From: Salminus brasiliensis
Lineage: Eukaryota; Chordata; Actinopteri; Characiformes; Bryconidae
NCBI RefSeq assembly: GCF_030463535.1
Contig: NC_132888.1
Coordinates: forward strand, 1,997,470 to 2,061,469
Direction: 5' to 3'
DNA length: 64,000 nt
The position numbers and the translations under genes are program-made. Positions 14,495-26,314 of the stretch are shown here, piece after piece. The first letter of the stretch is position 1. Each line of letters opens with the position of its first letter. A model generated the notes under the pieces. The model saw nothing but the letters and a program-made list of their open reading frames with translations. It did no database searches and was not told the origin of the DNA.

Positions 14495-17127
14495 TATTAT
14501 TATTATTTATTTATTTTTTACAGATGTTTTTCCTATGATGTTCCTATGATACAGATGTTTTTCCAGGCCACTAGTTCTAGTTGCCTTGTATTTGCGTCAG
14601 TGTCCCAGAAAAGCTGCACTGGCGGTGCGGGCGGTCATTTACAGTGGGGGTAAATAGTACGAGTACTACAACATAGATACAGCCCATAATTTATTTCCTA
14701 TCCAAACCCACCAGTGCAGCTACAACACGAGTCTTCTGAGTTTTATATGGAATGATGATGATGATGATGATGGTGGTAAAATAGTCCACTTTTGGACATC
14801 AGAGGAACCCCTCTGGCGAGTCCCCCGTCTCACACCGCTGTTTTCTCTTTCCAGCTTCAGCACGATCATTGCGTACATTGATGACCAGTTTGAGCGCTAC
14901 CTGCACGACGAGAGTGGGCTGAACCGCAGGCACATCGTGGACAACCGCGTTCACTGCTGTTTCTACTTCATTTCCCCACTCGGACACGGGTGAGTCTCCA
15001 GATTCTCACCAGAGTAATAATGTTCACTTAAAATTCCAATAATCACTTCATCATTACTACCTCGGGTTACTTGGGGTAGATGGTCATCTGCCATTAAACA
15101 CAACAGGTTGACTGGTTGGTTTATTTATTTATTATTATTATTATTTTTATTTTTTGCACAGTTCTGGTTTCTGTTGGGACTGAGGGGTATAACAGTAATG
15201 AGGTGTGCATAGTGTGGTATTTCAGACATTATGTCATTATTTAAATATTATGACCATATTACAAAAGAATGGTAAATTATGTCATGTTTCTGTTCCAAAT
15301 CCCCATAGTAAATGCCACCTGTTTATATTTTCTGGGTGTGATGTCACTGATTGGATGCTGGGGGTTCACTGATTGATGAAAGATCTGTGATAAATGTTGT
15401 GATCATGAGCACATTGTGAATATTCTCTGTGCTTAAAGAACACTGACCTTCATGATGATTCATTGTGTAGAGTGTAATTAGTCCTGTGTGTTTAGATGTA
15501 ATGTCTTAATATGGCGATGTCTTATTAGCCTTACTGTAAACCCAGGTCATTTGAAGATGGTTGGATGGTATGAGCAAAGCAGCATCCAGCCAACTAGAGC
15601 TGGGCAATATGATGATATATTATCGTATCGTGATACATTTTGTTATGGTGATACACAGTAAGCTTCTGTAAGCATAGTAGTTAATAAGAATCTGTCGATA
15701 CTGACGTTACATGTATTGTGATAAATATCGTGATATAGTATTTTTAAAATATCGCCTAGCCCTATATCCATCCATCGGTGTCTCCATCCATGTGTACATT
15801 CATGTCCCCACTCATCTATTAGTATCTCCATCTATCTTTCTGTATCTCAATCCATCCATTCATTGTTATCTTCATACAATTTGTACATTGTCTCCATCAA
15901 GACCATCTCCATCGTATCTCTGTCCATACATTCTTGTCTCCATCCATTCACCCATCCATTTATATCTCCATCCATCCATCCATTCATCTGTATCTCCATC
16001 CATTCTTCCCTCCGTTTATCTGTATCTCCATCCATCCATTACTATCTCCAATCTTGTATTTCTGACCATATGTTCTTGTCTCCATCTGTTCACCCATCTA
16101 TCTATTCCCCCATGCATTTGTATCTCCATCTGTCTCTCTATCCATCCATTTGTATCTCCATTTATCCATCCACCCATCCATAAGTACATCCATCCATCCA
16201 TCCATTTGTATATCTTTCCATTTGTACATTCTTGCCTCTCTCCGTACATTCTTGTCTCCATCCATCCGTCCGCCCATTCATTCATCTATGCATTTGTTTT
16301 TCCATTTATCCATCCATCAATTTTTATCTCTGCATATCCGTCCATTCATACATCTTTTTGTGATGTTTGAGTGATTGAGCTCATCACAGTAACAGCCCAG
16401 TTAAATCGCTGTAGCTGTAGCCGTGCGGTGTGGTGCGGTGTGGTGCTCTGTGTTTAAACCACATATCCATAACAAAGTCAGATCAGAGGAACATTGTCTG
16501 CATCCTTATTTTAGGGTCTGTATTCACTCGTCTCTTTAATGTAAAGCTGATGTCCCTCTGTCTCTCTGTTCTGCAGTCTGAAGCCTCTGGATGTTCAGTT
16601 TATGAAGGCCATTCACAACAAGGTCAACGTGGTGCCCGTTATCGCCAAGGCTGATACACTCACTCTGAGGGAGAGGGAGAGGCTCAAGCGCCGGGTACTG
16701 ACCTTAAATCTTTCTTTACCCAACACAGATCTCCTTTCCACAGGTGTTAGGTGGATGGACCCCTCATATTTCAGAATGAACAATTATTTGAGTAAATATG
16801 AAACTCGCTGTGTGCTGTGTGTTACAATCATATATTTTTATTAAAATGATAAAACTTTCAAATGCTGATATATAACTTGATATTACAACATATTTTCTTT
16901 TTAAATCACATCTGTAATAAAACATTATTTTCCCCATTTACCTACAAGACGTTCACGGTTTCATGTTTTTTAACCATCATAAATGTGCTTTAGATTTTAG
17001 ATGAGATTGATGAGCATGGGATTAAGATTTACCACCTGCCTGACGCGGAGTCAGATGAGGATGAGGACTTCAAGGAGCAAACAAGGATTCTGAAGGTTTG
17101 TCATGTTCCCCTAACTAACGTCTGTTA

Positions 17128-17162
<35 letters not shown>

Positions 17163-20100
17163 GATTATTTAGTTGTTATTGTTATTTATGCAATGCAGTC
17201 AGTTTAAGCAGTTACTAACGTTATTATTACTAATGTTTTTTCTAGACCAGTATACCGTTTGCAGTGGTGGGCTCCAACCAGCAGATTGAGGCGAAGGGGA
17301 AGAAGGTGCGAGGACGTTTGTACCCCTGGGGCGTGGTGGAGGTAGAAAACCCCGAACACAATGACTTCCTGAAGCTCCGCACAATGCTCATGTGAGTCTC
17401 GCAGCACTCAGCATTCAGAGTCCACAGGGTCCAAACATCTACATAGTGGTTCTGTAAGCAGAAATCAGTACAATGAACAATATAATAGTATTGAAGTCCC
17501 ACAGCTTATTTTATTTGGTCCTAAAAAGATATCAATGCATAATTAACTACATAATTAATCACATCTACATTCAATTTGCATTTGAGCTGATTTAGCTAAT
17601 TGTAAATAGATAGCTTTGAGTCTGCATTATTTCCACTGTGTTTCATACATTCATAGGCATATAAGTTTGTAATCACCAAACTCTGATACGGTAGCACTGT
17701 TTTATTAAAGTGGTCATTCTGCTGTATCACCGTGGGCAGGATCGTTCCCTGTATGAAAGACTCTATTTATTATATGACACAAATCAATGCTAATGTTTAT
17801 CATTTATACCATAATTCACCCTGATCATCAAGTTCAGAATTCTGAATATGAGCCCTTTGGGTTTGACTGTCTTTGACTGCCTGGTGTTTGTGCAGCACCC
17901 ACATGCAGGATCTACAGGAGGTGACCCAGGACCTGCACTACGAGAACTTCCGCTCTGAGCGCCTCAAACGTGGCGGCAGGTTGTCCTCCCATGGTTACAT
18001 TCTGCCTCTGTCGCCTGCGTACGTACTGCACTGCCTGTCTTTCTACACCTCCCCCACCCTACCAGTACTCAAAACCCAGAAATTAGCCCAATTAATAATT
18101 ATATACAAAAGTCCCAAAACTGTCAGACAGCTCCACAATGGACAGATTAGTCTGTCTAGAAAGGATCTTGTATATACATAATTAAATTCACCAGATTTAT
18201 ACTTAATAATAATAATAATAATAATAAATACATAATAAATAAGCAAATGCACAGTTCTCCTGGAAAAATGAACTGTATAAGCTACACCTTAACAACCCTA
18301 TATTGTACCTTGGAGGGTACATATAGTACAGTGCCTTTCTGTCTGACAGCTGTTGTCTCAAGTTGCCAACCAATGTACATAATATAAATTATGTGATTAG
18401 GGCATAAAACAAAGTATTATATTTTAAGAGCATATATTTGGAGGAAAACAGATGCAGGAGAACATAAATCCAGTAAAAACAAGAGCTTCTCATTCTGAAG
18501 AAAGAAAGTAGTGAGATCTTGTTGGTGAGCTAGTCTGAAGAACAGAGCTCGGTTCCTCCAGGGTTCTCCTGGACGCCCCCCAGTCCAGCCAGCACAGTGT
18601 GGAGGATGTGTTCAACTCCATCAGCAGCAGCAGCAGCAGCAGCTCACCTGATTTACCATCATTAAGCCCTGATTTACCACCAAACCAGGTGTTGATCTGA
18701 GGAGAACTCTAAATAACACTAGACTCCATGAGAGAGGAGAACTTTGGAGATGTTCTAATGAACACAGTGATGGAGAACCTCCACCACCTTCTGTAGGAGT
18801 GTTATTATTAGTGTTTATTATAATATTTAATGATTTACTGAGCAGATTAGGAGTCCTGTAGTATCTAAACACAGCAAATCTCTGCATCATAAATCTGTGT
18901 GTTACAGATCTCATCTATAGACAGTGGATCTGTGAGCTGTAGCTCTGCACACACCAAATCTGTATACTTCAAAGGATAGGAGGGGGAGGTACTGCTGGGA
19001 GCTCAGTCAAAGCTCTGTCTGTCTATCACCCTGATGCTTATACTGATTCAACACACACACACACACACTCTTACACCCAAGCAAACCCCACACTGGCTCG
19101 CTTGCTAACACGCACGCCTCTCTGCCTCATGCACTGTGCTTCAACACACTCTACTCTGCTCTACCCACCTTCCACACCGCTCTGCACACACACTCGCTGC
19201 TCCGCTCTGTGTGTGCCGCTTCTGCCCTGAGCCCTTTTCACCAGGGTCCTGATCACCAGGCCTCATCTCACACTCACCTCTCTGGGTACTCGCTTCAGCT
19301 TCACGTCAACATGCTGAGTATATATGATTTAGCTGATCTGCAATTAAGATTTTATGCAAGTAAGATTTTCACTGTTGGATTTTAGATTTAACCCTTTAAA
19401 GCCTGAACCATCAAATAATTGCTGGGTATTTCTTTAAAACCATAGTGTTGATTTGACCTGCTGACCAAGTAATAAATAAATAATAATAATGATAATATTG
19501 ATGATAACCAACAATCATATGTATTATTAATATTATTAATAAATACATTTTATTTATTATTAATTATTACTTTGAATACAAAGTTAGGTAACACTTTGCA
19601 TACAGGACCTTTATTTTGTAACGTGCATCTTATTGCTCTGAGCATTTTAAAAAAAAAAAAAACTAAATATTATTCAGAATTCTTTACCCCCTTATACTTT
19701 ATGCTACTTTTTTCAAATATTCCATTTTAAAAAATTAATTAATAATTAAAATTTATTTCAATCTTTTTTTTTTTTATCTGGAGCATGCAGCACATGGATA
19801 ATCCACCAGGGGGCAGAAAACATGCCTTAGATTTTTTTATTATTATTTAATTCTTATTTCTATAATGTTAATTTATTTAATTAGTATTATTATTGCTAGG
19901 TACACTGAACAGCCATAACATTAGTACCACCGACAGGTAAAGTAAACAGCTGAATAGTTGATGATCTGGTTACAGTGGCTCCTGTAGGGCATATAAGGCA
20001 GTAAATGAACAGTCAGTTGTTGAAGCAGGAAAAATAGACAAGCGTAAGAATCTGAGACACTTTGACAAGAACCAAACTGTGATGTTCTAGATAAACGACT

Positions 20101-21993
20101 GGGTCAGAACATCTCCACCAGAACATCAGGCAGGTCTTGTAGGCTGTTCACAGTATGCAGTGATCAGCACCTACCAAAACTGGTCCAAGAAAGGACAACC
20201 AGTGAACCAGTGACGAGCGACAAGGTCATGGCCACCCAAGGCTCTTACTGATGCTTATGGAGGTCCCACCTCCCAACTTCCAGGACTTAAAGGATCTGCT
20301 GCTGATATATTGGTGGTCTTGGGGAGGTCATGCCTTCAATGTGTGTTGTGGTGGCACAAGGGGGACCTACTCAATATTAGGCAGGTGGTGCTAATGTTCT
20401 GGCTGATGGTGTTATTTGATATATATGAAATATGATACACGTGGCTTTAAAGGGTTAAAGCGATAGTTCAGCCAAAAACCAAACTGGTTCCAAATGCAGT
20501 CGATCAGCCAGGAGCTCGGAGGCTAAAGTAGTTAGCTGGTAATGGGAGCTTATATCCCATCATATAGCTTATCTTACCCAGCACACACTCTCCTCAGACC
20601 TCTGACCCCTATGGGGGTCTTCAGTGGTTTCTAATGGAGTTGATTATGAGGTTTCTCACGCTGTATGACCCACAGTACCCATAAGTACATCCTCTGCAGA
20701 AACACACTCAGTACACACTGTTTATTTACTGGATTTAATATGTTGGGAAAAACATACAGAAATATAATGTGTAGAGAAAGTATGGGACATTTTATATTTT
20801 ATTTTATCATATTTTGTATTTATTCTTTTAAAAGATTAAAGGATCTTTTAAAGCTTATTTACACTCGTACACATCTGTATTACAAAAATGGCTCTTTATA
20901 GATACATATGGCATCGCTCAAAAAACTCTTTCTAGCATCCTTATGATTAAAAGCATATAATTGATTTTCTAAATTCTGAATCTTCTACAGACACACATCA
21001 CATTTTAATGCATAATTGCTGATTATTGACTGTATTTAACTAAAAAAAACAAACAGGAAAACGCAAACAATAAGATGTGCACAGAGATTTTGGTACTTTT
21101 TTGTGTATCGTGTGTTAGAGCCGGCCGATATGACAATATTATATTGTATCATGATAAATTTGGTTATGGTGATAACAGTAATCTTTTCTAATCATATGGA
21201 GGAGACTGTTATTACTGCTTAATAAACATCCACTGATCAGCTGCAGGTTTCATTACTAACAGTGTAATTAGACTGAAGGGTTCGTTAGATGAAGAGCAGC
21301 AGATGTTATAGAGTATAAATCACTGTATTCAGTACAGGAGAGGATCTGAACATTAGTTTATAATAGTAGTCTGTGATTACATGTGATGTATCATGATAAA
21401 TATTATGTATCGCATAGTTTTACCTGTATATCGCCCAGCCCTATTGTGTATTCTTTATGTTAAATTCTGTAAATTAATAGAAATTGTCTAAATTTGCTCA
21501 GTACTTTCCAACAGTATCATAAACAGTAAGCAGTAGTATATTTTACAGTATTTGAGACGAGCTTCACACAGTAATAATTGGTGGGAAAACAGCCAGACCG
21601 CCATAATAAAGCCTCAGTTATGTGACTTTGTGATTGCAGTGGGTCATACAGTGTCAGAAACCACATAATCAATCTATTAGAGATTAACGAGCACCTCCAC
21701 ATGGCTTGCGGTGAGTGTGTGCTGACCTTAGGAATACCGTTAGCGCTGTGCTAATTGGTGGGATTAGATTCCATTACTTGTTAGCTGTATTAGCCTCAAA
21801 CACCAAACATGACTTGGCTGACTGTCGTTAAAGTAGTAAACCTAAGTGTGTGTTGAGCATTAGGCTCCTCACACAGTGTGTACTTGTCTGTTCGTGTGTG
21901 TAATTCTGTGGGTCCTGTAGGAAGGGTCCAGAGCCGGAGGAAATGGACAAGGACATGATCCTGCAGGAGAAGGAGGCTGAGGTTCGCTACACT

Positions 21994-22055
<62 letters not shown>

Positions 22056-22209
22056 TACACTCTTCATTGTCATGTCTGAGTGAACGCTGCTGTCTAACGC
22101 AGCTGGTGTTTAATGTTTACAGCTGAGACGGATGCAGGAGATGATTGCTAAGATGCAGGCACAGATGCAGAAGCATGGAGACGGGGAAGGAGACGGACCC
22201 CACGTGTGA
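2023..22209 (+). CDS. sept2: Septin 2 (first coding exon off-window)
   Basis: A GTP-binding cytoskeletal septin that builds heteromeric filaments at the cleavage furrow, cilium base and cell cortex. Exons are 2023-2134, 6552-6638, 7081-7204, 14855-14989, 16577-16694, 16994-17095, 17246-17391, 17896-17979, 21921-21981 and 22123-22209. All have AG/GT borders, and they sum to 1056 nt (351 codons plus stop). Visible motifs are the polybasic KSVKKGFEF, the P-loop GESGLGKST (residue 38 onward of the visible part), G3 DTPGYGDA (about 95), G4 AKAD (about 176), the septin unique element around [15 protein letters not shown], and a C-terminal heptad-rich coiled coil. Human SEPT2 is 361 aa, so only about 8-10 N-terminal residues are missing, in an exon left of 2023 or outside the window. 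Introns hold very large tandem arrays. Assignment to SEPT2 over other SEPT2-group septins rests on near-identity to the remembered human protein and on the stk25-bok neighbourhood. Confidence 0.96.
2141..4337. repeat. 29-bp minisatellite, about 75 copies, septin 2 intron
   Basis: The unit is 29 bases, built around 'catactggatattaatg' followed by 'ttattagaact', 'ctattagagatt' or 'tttttagagctt' variants. The first copy starts within ten bases of the exon donor at 2135. Variant types (gaact/gagct/gagatt; catact/cattct) are clustered, as expected from local duplication or gene conversion. There are no spacers, so it is not CRISPR-like, and there is no long open frame. Confidence 0.95.
4357..4930 (-). 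pseudogene. hAT (ZBED-like) transposase fragment, frameshifted
   Basis: On the minus strand, 4767-4534 translates to a block containing [30 protein letters not shown] and ISDC, characteristic of hAT-superfamily (ZBED-type) transposases. Upstream on the same strand (about 4919-4780) another frame reads [22 protein letters not shown] and [13 protein letters not shown], also from that family. A frameshift therefore separates the two halves. At 4357-4450 the sequence 'tagggatgcaccgat' and repeated 'ccgata' motifs resemble hAT element termini. Only a central piece remains, with no catalytic C-terminal part, so it is dead. Confidence 0.8.
4931..6260. other. Septin 2 intron, no recognisable gene
   Basis: Unique-looking intronic sequence, GC-richer at 4960-5500 and AT-rich from 5800 on. 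No exon with both splice sites and no clear transposon end was found. Short open frames here lack recognisable homology. Confidence 0.5.
6269..6495 (-). mobile_element. tRNA-derived SINE (family 1), reverse orientation
   Basis: Read on the minus strand, it begins 'tggttggtgtggcgcaacag', has a B-box-like 'ggggttcgattcccag' and ends in the conserved tail 'agagcgtcagctaaacgcca'. A forward copy of the same element lies at 61011-61243 and a solo 3' tail at 49868-49922. It sits in the septin 2 intron just before the P-loop exon. Confidence 0.8.
6679..6722. repeat. (GT)n microsatellite
   Basis: A pure GT run beginning 40 bases after the donor of the septin 2 P-loop exon. Confidence 0.92.
7220..13250. 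repeat. 6-kb CTAC/CTAT/CTAG satellite, septin 2 intron
   Basis: About 6 kb built almost entirely from tetranucleotides CTAC, CTAT, CTAG, CAAC and TGTC, arranged as 'ctagctagctacc' plus 'aacctacctacctgt' type units of roughly 24-40 bases. The palindrome GCTAGC recurs in nearly every unit. Longer blocks recur as higher-order units: the rare variant 'tatttggctagctacc' appears near 7793, 8140, 8931, 10911 and 12027, and 'acatgtcttgctagctacc' clusters follow it each time. Edges decay into plain CTAT/CTAC at about 7220 and 13200. No coding capacity. Confidence 0.95.
13251..13925. other. Septin 2 intron, no recognisable gene
   Basis: Non-repetitive intronic sequence with a G-run at 13495-13512. No exon signals or homology were recognised. 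Confidence 0.45.
13930..14240 (+). mobile_element. Non-autonomous Tc1/mariner-like element (MITE A)
   Basis: The left end contains 'tgtggacaccccttctaatg' and the right end 'caggtgtcccaatacttttg' then 'tccatatagtg', the two terminal motifs of a repeat present many times in this window. The interior shares 'caacatcctgacctcacta' with the other copies. The left half is shortened relative to 52548-52953. Confidence 0.75.
14432..14492. repeat. (AT)n microsatellite
   Basis: An AT dinucleotide run continuing into TATT repeats, in the septin 2 intron about 360 bases before the exon at 14855. Confidence 0.92.
14673..14786 (+). repeat. Fragment of dispersed repeat R2
   Basis: The text 'ctatccaaacccaccagtgc' followed by a (GATGAT)n tract and 'ggtaaaatagt' is shared with longer copies at 40970-41500 and 51500-51925. 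Only the 5' part is present here. Confidence 0.7.
15597..15765. mobile_element. MITE with GGGCTGGGYRATAT ends, short copy
   Basis: Begins 'agagctgggcaatatgatga' and ends 'aaaatatcgcctagccctat', an imperfect terminal inverted repeat shared with 879-1329, 21119-21445 and 57935-58165. It is a compact copy of about 170 bases. Confidence 0.65.
15766..16372. repeat. Degenerate (CATC)n tract
   Basis: Runs of TCCATCCATCC are interspersed with TGTATCTCCAT and TTGTCTCCAT. The repeat removes stop codons from several frames and yields spurious open frames on both strands (one of 219 codons). The reading frame is low-complexity Ile/His/Pro/Ser with no domain. Confidence 0.9.
17127..17162. repeat. (ATT)n microsatellite
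   Basis: A trinucleotide run in the short intron between septin 2 exons 16994-17095 and 17246-17391. Confidence 0.9.
18475..18880 (+). repeat. Dispersed repeat R1 with (CAG)n core
   Basis: Contains 'gggttctcctggacgccccc', a CAG trinucleotide run near 18623 and 'ccaaaccaggtgttgatctg'. Near-identical copies lie at 31255-31600 (+) and 36750-37150 (-). The element is about 400 bases. Its family is not recognised. The CAG run differs in length between copies. Confidence 0.75.
19803..19816 (+). promoter_or_regulatory. CTCF-like motif
   Basis: Reads CCACCAGGGGGCAG, a close match to the vertebrate CTCF core. The flanking 'agggggcagaaaac' is shared with 28686, so the motif may be carried on a repeat. 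Confidence 0.5.
19901..20412 (+). mobile_element. Deleted Tc1-like transposon (type B)
   Basis: The left end 'tacactgaacagccataaca' and right end 'ctaatgttctggctgatggt' are imperfect inverted repeats. The interior near 20030-20220 is a decayed version of the N-terminal helix-turn-helix region of Tc1-like transposase: a frame reads like 'DKRK..RHFDKN...DWVR', then '[13 protein letters not shown]'-like text. The catalytic domain is missing. A second copy at 55044-55805 carries a bok insert. Confidence 0.75.
20413..21118. other. Septin 2 intron, no recognisable gene
   Basis: Contains a dispersed-repeat-like start ('aaagcgatagttcagccaaa', compare 'aaaggaatagtttgccaaaa' at 24890). Otherwise AT-rich sequence with no exon signals. 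Confidence 0.4.
21119..21445. mobile_element. MITE with GGGCTGGGYRATAT ends
   Basis: Begins 'agccggccgatatgacaata' and ends 'tatatcgcccagcccta'. The interior 'ttatggtgataacagtaatc' matches the copy at 15597. It lies in the last large septin 2 intron. Confidence 0.65.
21995..22053. repeat. (CA)n microsatellite
   Basis: A pure CA run beginning 14 bases after the donor of the septin 2 exon ending at 21981. It takes up much of the 141-base final coding intron. Confidence 0.95.
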
Positions 22210-24200
22210 ACCCCACGGTAGGACCATCCAAATGGTTATCGGCTCTAAAAGCTAGTTGGTTATGAACTTTGCTAAGAATGTAGTGCATCAGTATAGAGGC
22301 TACAGTATATTTTCTAATTTCCAAAAGTTTGTGGACACCCTTTCTAATGAATGCGTTCAGCTACATTTAGCTGCATCCATTGCTGACACAATGCACACAC
22401 ACACACAGAGCTTGTCTGTTCCCTGCAGAGAGGTACTGCCAATAGAATAGGACCATCTGGAGCAGATAAACACTATTGGCACCATGCTGCCTAATGCCAG
22501 GCTAGCATGGGCTAGAGGGGTGTAAAGCCCCCCAGCATTGAGGAGCTGTGGGGCAGTGGAAGAACTGTGCTCTCTGGAATGATGGTCCAGTACTTCTGGG
22601 ATGATTTGGAGATGAGATGCGGTCCAGTATCTAGTATAAAGCCTTTCCTGGACATTTACAGGCAGTTACAGGATCTCCTTTTAATGCCTTTGATTGCAGA
22701 AGAAACTATGAATGAGCAGGTGTCCCAATACTTTTGTCCGTATTTGTCCGTAAATGCTGAGATGTCATTTTTCAAGCTTATTTACCATCTGTTTACCATC
22801 TGCACTGCCGATCACTCACAGAACCCACGTTACAGCATAGTGCAGTTTTAACACTTCAGCAAAACCACAGCTCTAAGAATAACGTAGTGTTATTATAATA
22901 TAAATATAACACCTGATATTATAATAATAACTCAATAAATAGTGTGTTAATATAATATCCGCTGTGTTATTGTGTGTAAACCTGACTAATACAGCTGGGT
23001 TTGCTTCTCTCAGGCGTGGAGCTGTTGTTTGAGCATGACCAGAGAAGAATGGACGGAATGAGGAGCAGGAGAGGAGCAAACCGAGAGGACGGGAGGAGAG
23101 GAAGGCTGGTCCATGGTCTTATTTTGCTTGCCACTTTCTTAGTTTCTTCTACTCTTACTTGGGATAATGGTTTTGTTATTTCTTTTTGTAAGCAGTATTA
23201 TTATTATTATTATTTTTGTTCATTTTTGTATTTACCCAAATGCTGTTTCTAATACTTTTTTTCATTTGTACCAAACGTTTGAACTATGCCTATATCCAAA
23301 TTGAAGTACACGAACCCGTAAGTAGTTCATTTCCTGTTGTTGTTGATTACAGAGACATTTATGTGATTACAGAGCGTTTTATAGATTTAGTTTTTAATCT
23401 GCTAAGAAGGCCACTTGCTGCTGATCTTCAGTAAGAACCCAAGAACCCACTGCTGGGAAGATATCGGCTCACAGTGCTAACGTGCTCCAGTAGGACGTGA
23501 AAAGCCTGCAGCCAGCGTTGCTATTGTTAGCTACATTAGCATTTTTGGCAGTGTCACTCCCTTAATATTCAATGGTGGCTCCTCTACCACTGAAAGAACC
23601 CTGGCAGCGGGCTATAAAAATCTATAAATAAATAAATAAAAAAGGAAACACTGTGAAAAGACTGCAGTAGCACCGGATTTGGGCAGGATTGTTACTGTGG
23701 TGGTCTCCGGATTCGTGTTTGGAAGGTTAATAGGATTTGTAACGGTGGTGAGGAGTCCTGCTCTATTTGGCTTTAAATATATATATATATATATATTCCA
23801 CAGCCGTCTCTTTGCTGCAGGAGTGAGTGTTAAAGTGACCCTCCACTGCTTGGTAATATACTGTGACAAGTCTTGGGAGGGTTTCACATTGTAGGATTTC
23901 TCAGCTAGCCAGATAACATAAGCCTAAAGTCTAGCCCCTCCAGTATTAAAAACACGCCTATTGGATGTTCCCCACTTTTGGCTTAAATTATCCATCTTTG
24001 TGAAATGCTCTCTGGTGACTTGCCAGCGTTCACTCATTTAACACACCTGACCCACCTCACGAAGGCCTCAATAAAGTACCTGCTAAGCAGGCTGTAGACC
24101 CGATACTAGACACCGTGGAATTGAGCGACCTGAGTTAACTGTGGTAAATACTTGTACTGTTTAAAAAACATATATGCAAAAAATAAATAAATAAAGTTAT
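22210..24200 (+). other. sept2: Probable septin 2 3'UTR with a UTR intron
   Basis: Eight bases after the stop codon 'ccacg|gtaggacc' looks like a donor, and 'ttgcttctctcag|gcgtgg' at 23014 like an acceptor. This suggests that the 3'UTR continues in an exon from 23014. AATAAA signals occur near 24181-24195. This is inferred from signals only. The intervening intron contains a MITE (22316-22743). Confidence 0.4.
22316..22743 (+). mobile_element. Non-autonomous Tc1/mariner-like element (MITE A)
   Basis: Starts near 'ttccaaaagtttgtggacac' and ends 'caggtgtcccaatacttttg'. The interior includes 'taaagccccccagcattgag', typical of the family. Confidence 0.8.
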
Positions 24201-24349
24201 TCAGCCTATAGCAGTTTAGCCCCGCCCATTCTCAAACTTTAGTTAAAAGGAGTGGACTACTTTTGTGAATGAGGCATGTTACAAGGCAGCCAATTGGAAG
24301 TGAGATCTTTTACATATCACTGCTGTCCGACAAAAACCTTTTATCTCAA

Positions 24350-24625
24350 TTCTGACCGTTTTTCACGTTTCTCCATAATGTGAATCTGGCAGTTGTTCTT
24401 TATACTGTATGAGAGTTTGATGATGAATGGACCAATAGAAATGCTCCACAATGACTCTGAATAAAATCTTTTTACATTGACGTCCGTTGAAAGTTAAGAC
24501 GTTGTTTTGCTTCTCCTGTGCAGTTGCTGTTTTGGAGATACAAGGTTTTTGCATGACAGCAACAGGAAGTCTTGAAGGATTCATTACAAAGCTGTTCTGT
24601 TTATTGGAGGTTGGAATAGAACCAC
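24350..24625 (-). repeat. Dispersed repeat R3
   Basis: Shares 'caatagaaatgctccacaat' and 'gctgttttggagatacaagg' (reverse orientation) with 56820-57065 and 59215-59470. About 250 bases, family not recognised. Confidence 0.65.
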
Positions 24626-25016
24626 ACAAATATCATAAATATATATATAAGTGGGCATACGGTGCTAAAATATTGTGGGATACCCTCTTAAACCAGCCAG
24701 CAATCTCAATAATCCAATTCCCTTTTGTTGTATTGATTGTATTGATTGATCAAACCACAGAATCTCATCTGATTGGTTGGGATTCTCAAAGTACATGTAA
24801 AGAAGGCAGCGATTGGTTAGAAGGCTTATTTGTCAATCATATTGTAGACTGATATCAGTGTATCAAAGGCCAAAGTCAGGATGATCATTAAAGGAATAGT
24901 TTGCCAAAAATCAAATGACCATGATTGATCTCTGACCCCAGATTCGATTGATCGACCGAGACATGTTTGGTATCTGTTGTGCTAAGCTAACAAACACTGG
25001 ACTTGTACGGTCACCA

Positions 25017-25260
25017 ATATGAATCTGAAATCAAGGGGATTAAAAGCTGATCCTGCTTCTGTTGGAGTAACTGTTTCTTCTGTCCAGAGAAGAAGACTTT
25101 CTACTAGATTCTGGAGCAGCATTGCTGTGAGGATTTGATTGCATTCAGTGACGAGCGATAGTGAGGTCATGACCAATTCATCCCATCCAAAAGTTCTGGA
25201 TGGAGCTCCTCCACCATCATTCCAGAGAACATAGTTCTTCCACTGCTCCACAGCTCAAAC
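25017..25260 (-). mobile_element. MITE A, truncated reverse copy
   Basis: In reverse orientation it carries 'gatcctgcttctgttggagt' and 'tggatggagctcctccacca'. It lacks the 'taaagcccccc' half. It abuts a fuller copy at 25287. Confidence 0.7.
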
Positions 25261-25286
25261 CTAGATCACACACTTATTATTTGTAC

Positions 25287-25693
25287 ACTATTTGGACAAA
25301 AGTATTGGGACACCTGCTCATTTATAGTTTCTTCTGAAATCAGAGGTATTAAAAGGAGATCCTGTAACTGTCGCTAATGTCCAGGAAAGGCTTTATACTA
25401 GATACTGGACCACATCTCCTCTCCAACTCATTCCAAAAGTGCTGGATGGAGCTCCACCACCATCATTCCAGAGAACACAGTTCTTCCACTGCTCCACAGC
25501 TCCTCAATGCTGGGGGGCTTTATACCCCTCTAGTCCACGCCTGGCATTAGGCAGCATGGAGCCAATAGGGTCATGATGTTAATCTGCTCTAGAGAGTCCT
25601 ATTCTATTGGCAGTACTTCTTCTCTACAGGGACTAGACAAGCTGGATGCATTCAGCAGAAGGGGTGTCCACAAATTGAGTTTTGAGAGGCGAG
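25287..25693 (-). mobile_element. MITE A, reverse copy
   Basis: The left end 'tacactatttggacaaaagt' followed by 'attgggacacctgctcat' and the right end 'agaaggggtgtccacaaatt' give near-complete termini in reverse orientation. Confidence 0.8.
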
Positions 25694-26314
25694 GTGAGCT
25701 AAAAGAGCACACGTCTGATACCAAACCTGTCCCGGCTGATTGGCTGGATCTGGGCTCAGTCAGAGATCAGTCACATTGGTCTGACCTCCTTTAACAGACG
25801 ATCCTGTGCACAGCCCTGCTGTGGAGCTGTGGCAGGTGAGCTAGAACGGAGAACCCGTTCAGGTCGGGGTTCTACTGTTGTGAAAGAGGAAAGGCTGTTC
25901 TTTTAGGTGGTCGTCGTCATGGTGATTCGGTATACTGTATGTGCCTCTGTGGATTCTGTCCCACAGCTGTGAGGAACAGCTGTATCGTGTGAAGTTGACT
26001 GGTGCAGTGAAGTGTTGGGCCGGTTCCAGTTCCGTGTTTGTGGGTCCTGATGCATGCCAAATAACTCCTCCCACTCTGGCCCTTCGTTAATATTGATGAG
26101 CCCTTGCCAGATGATGATTAATGTGTGTGTGTGTGTGAGATTCTCATCTGTTCTCCTCAGCTCAAACCTGCAGGTCTCTCTATCAGGTGACCCTTTGTCT
26201 GTAGTTTCTCTAACTCTAACATTCCAGTTTCAGAACTGATCAATCAGCTCATTTACTGTTCTCTTATTGTAATAAAGGTTTTTATGAAAGCTGAAGCCGT
26301 ATAGCAGTGTTTAT
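25694..26314. other. Intergenic, no recognisable gene
   Basis: Unique-looking sequence between septin 2 and the large CT-rich minisatellite, with a short GT run at 26122-26138 and AATAAA near 26270. Nothing else was recognised. Confidence 0.4.

Noticed and set aside
15711-16370. 219-codon frame rich in Ser, Ile, His and Pro
   Set aside because: It is the translation of a degenerate CATC repeat. Overlapping open frames exist on the opposite strand as well.
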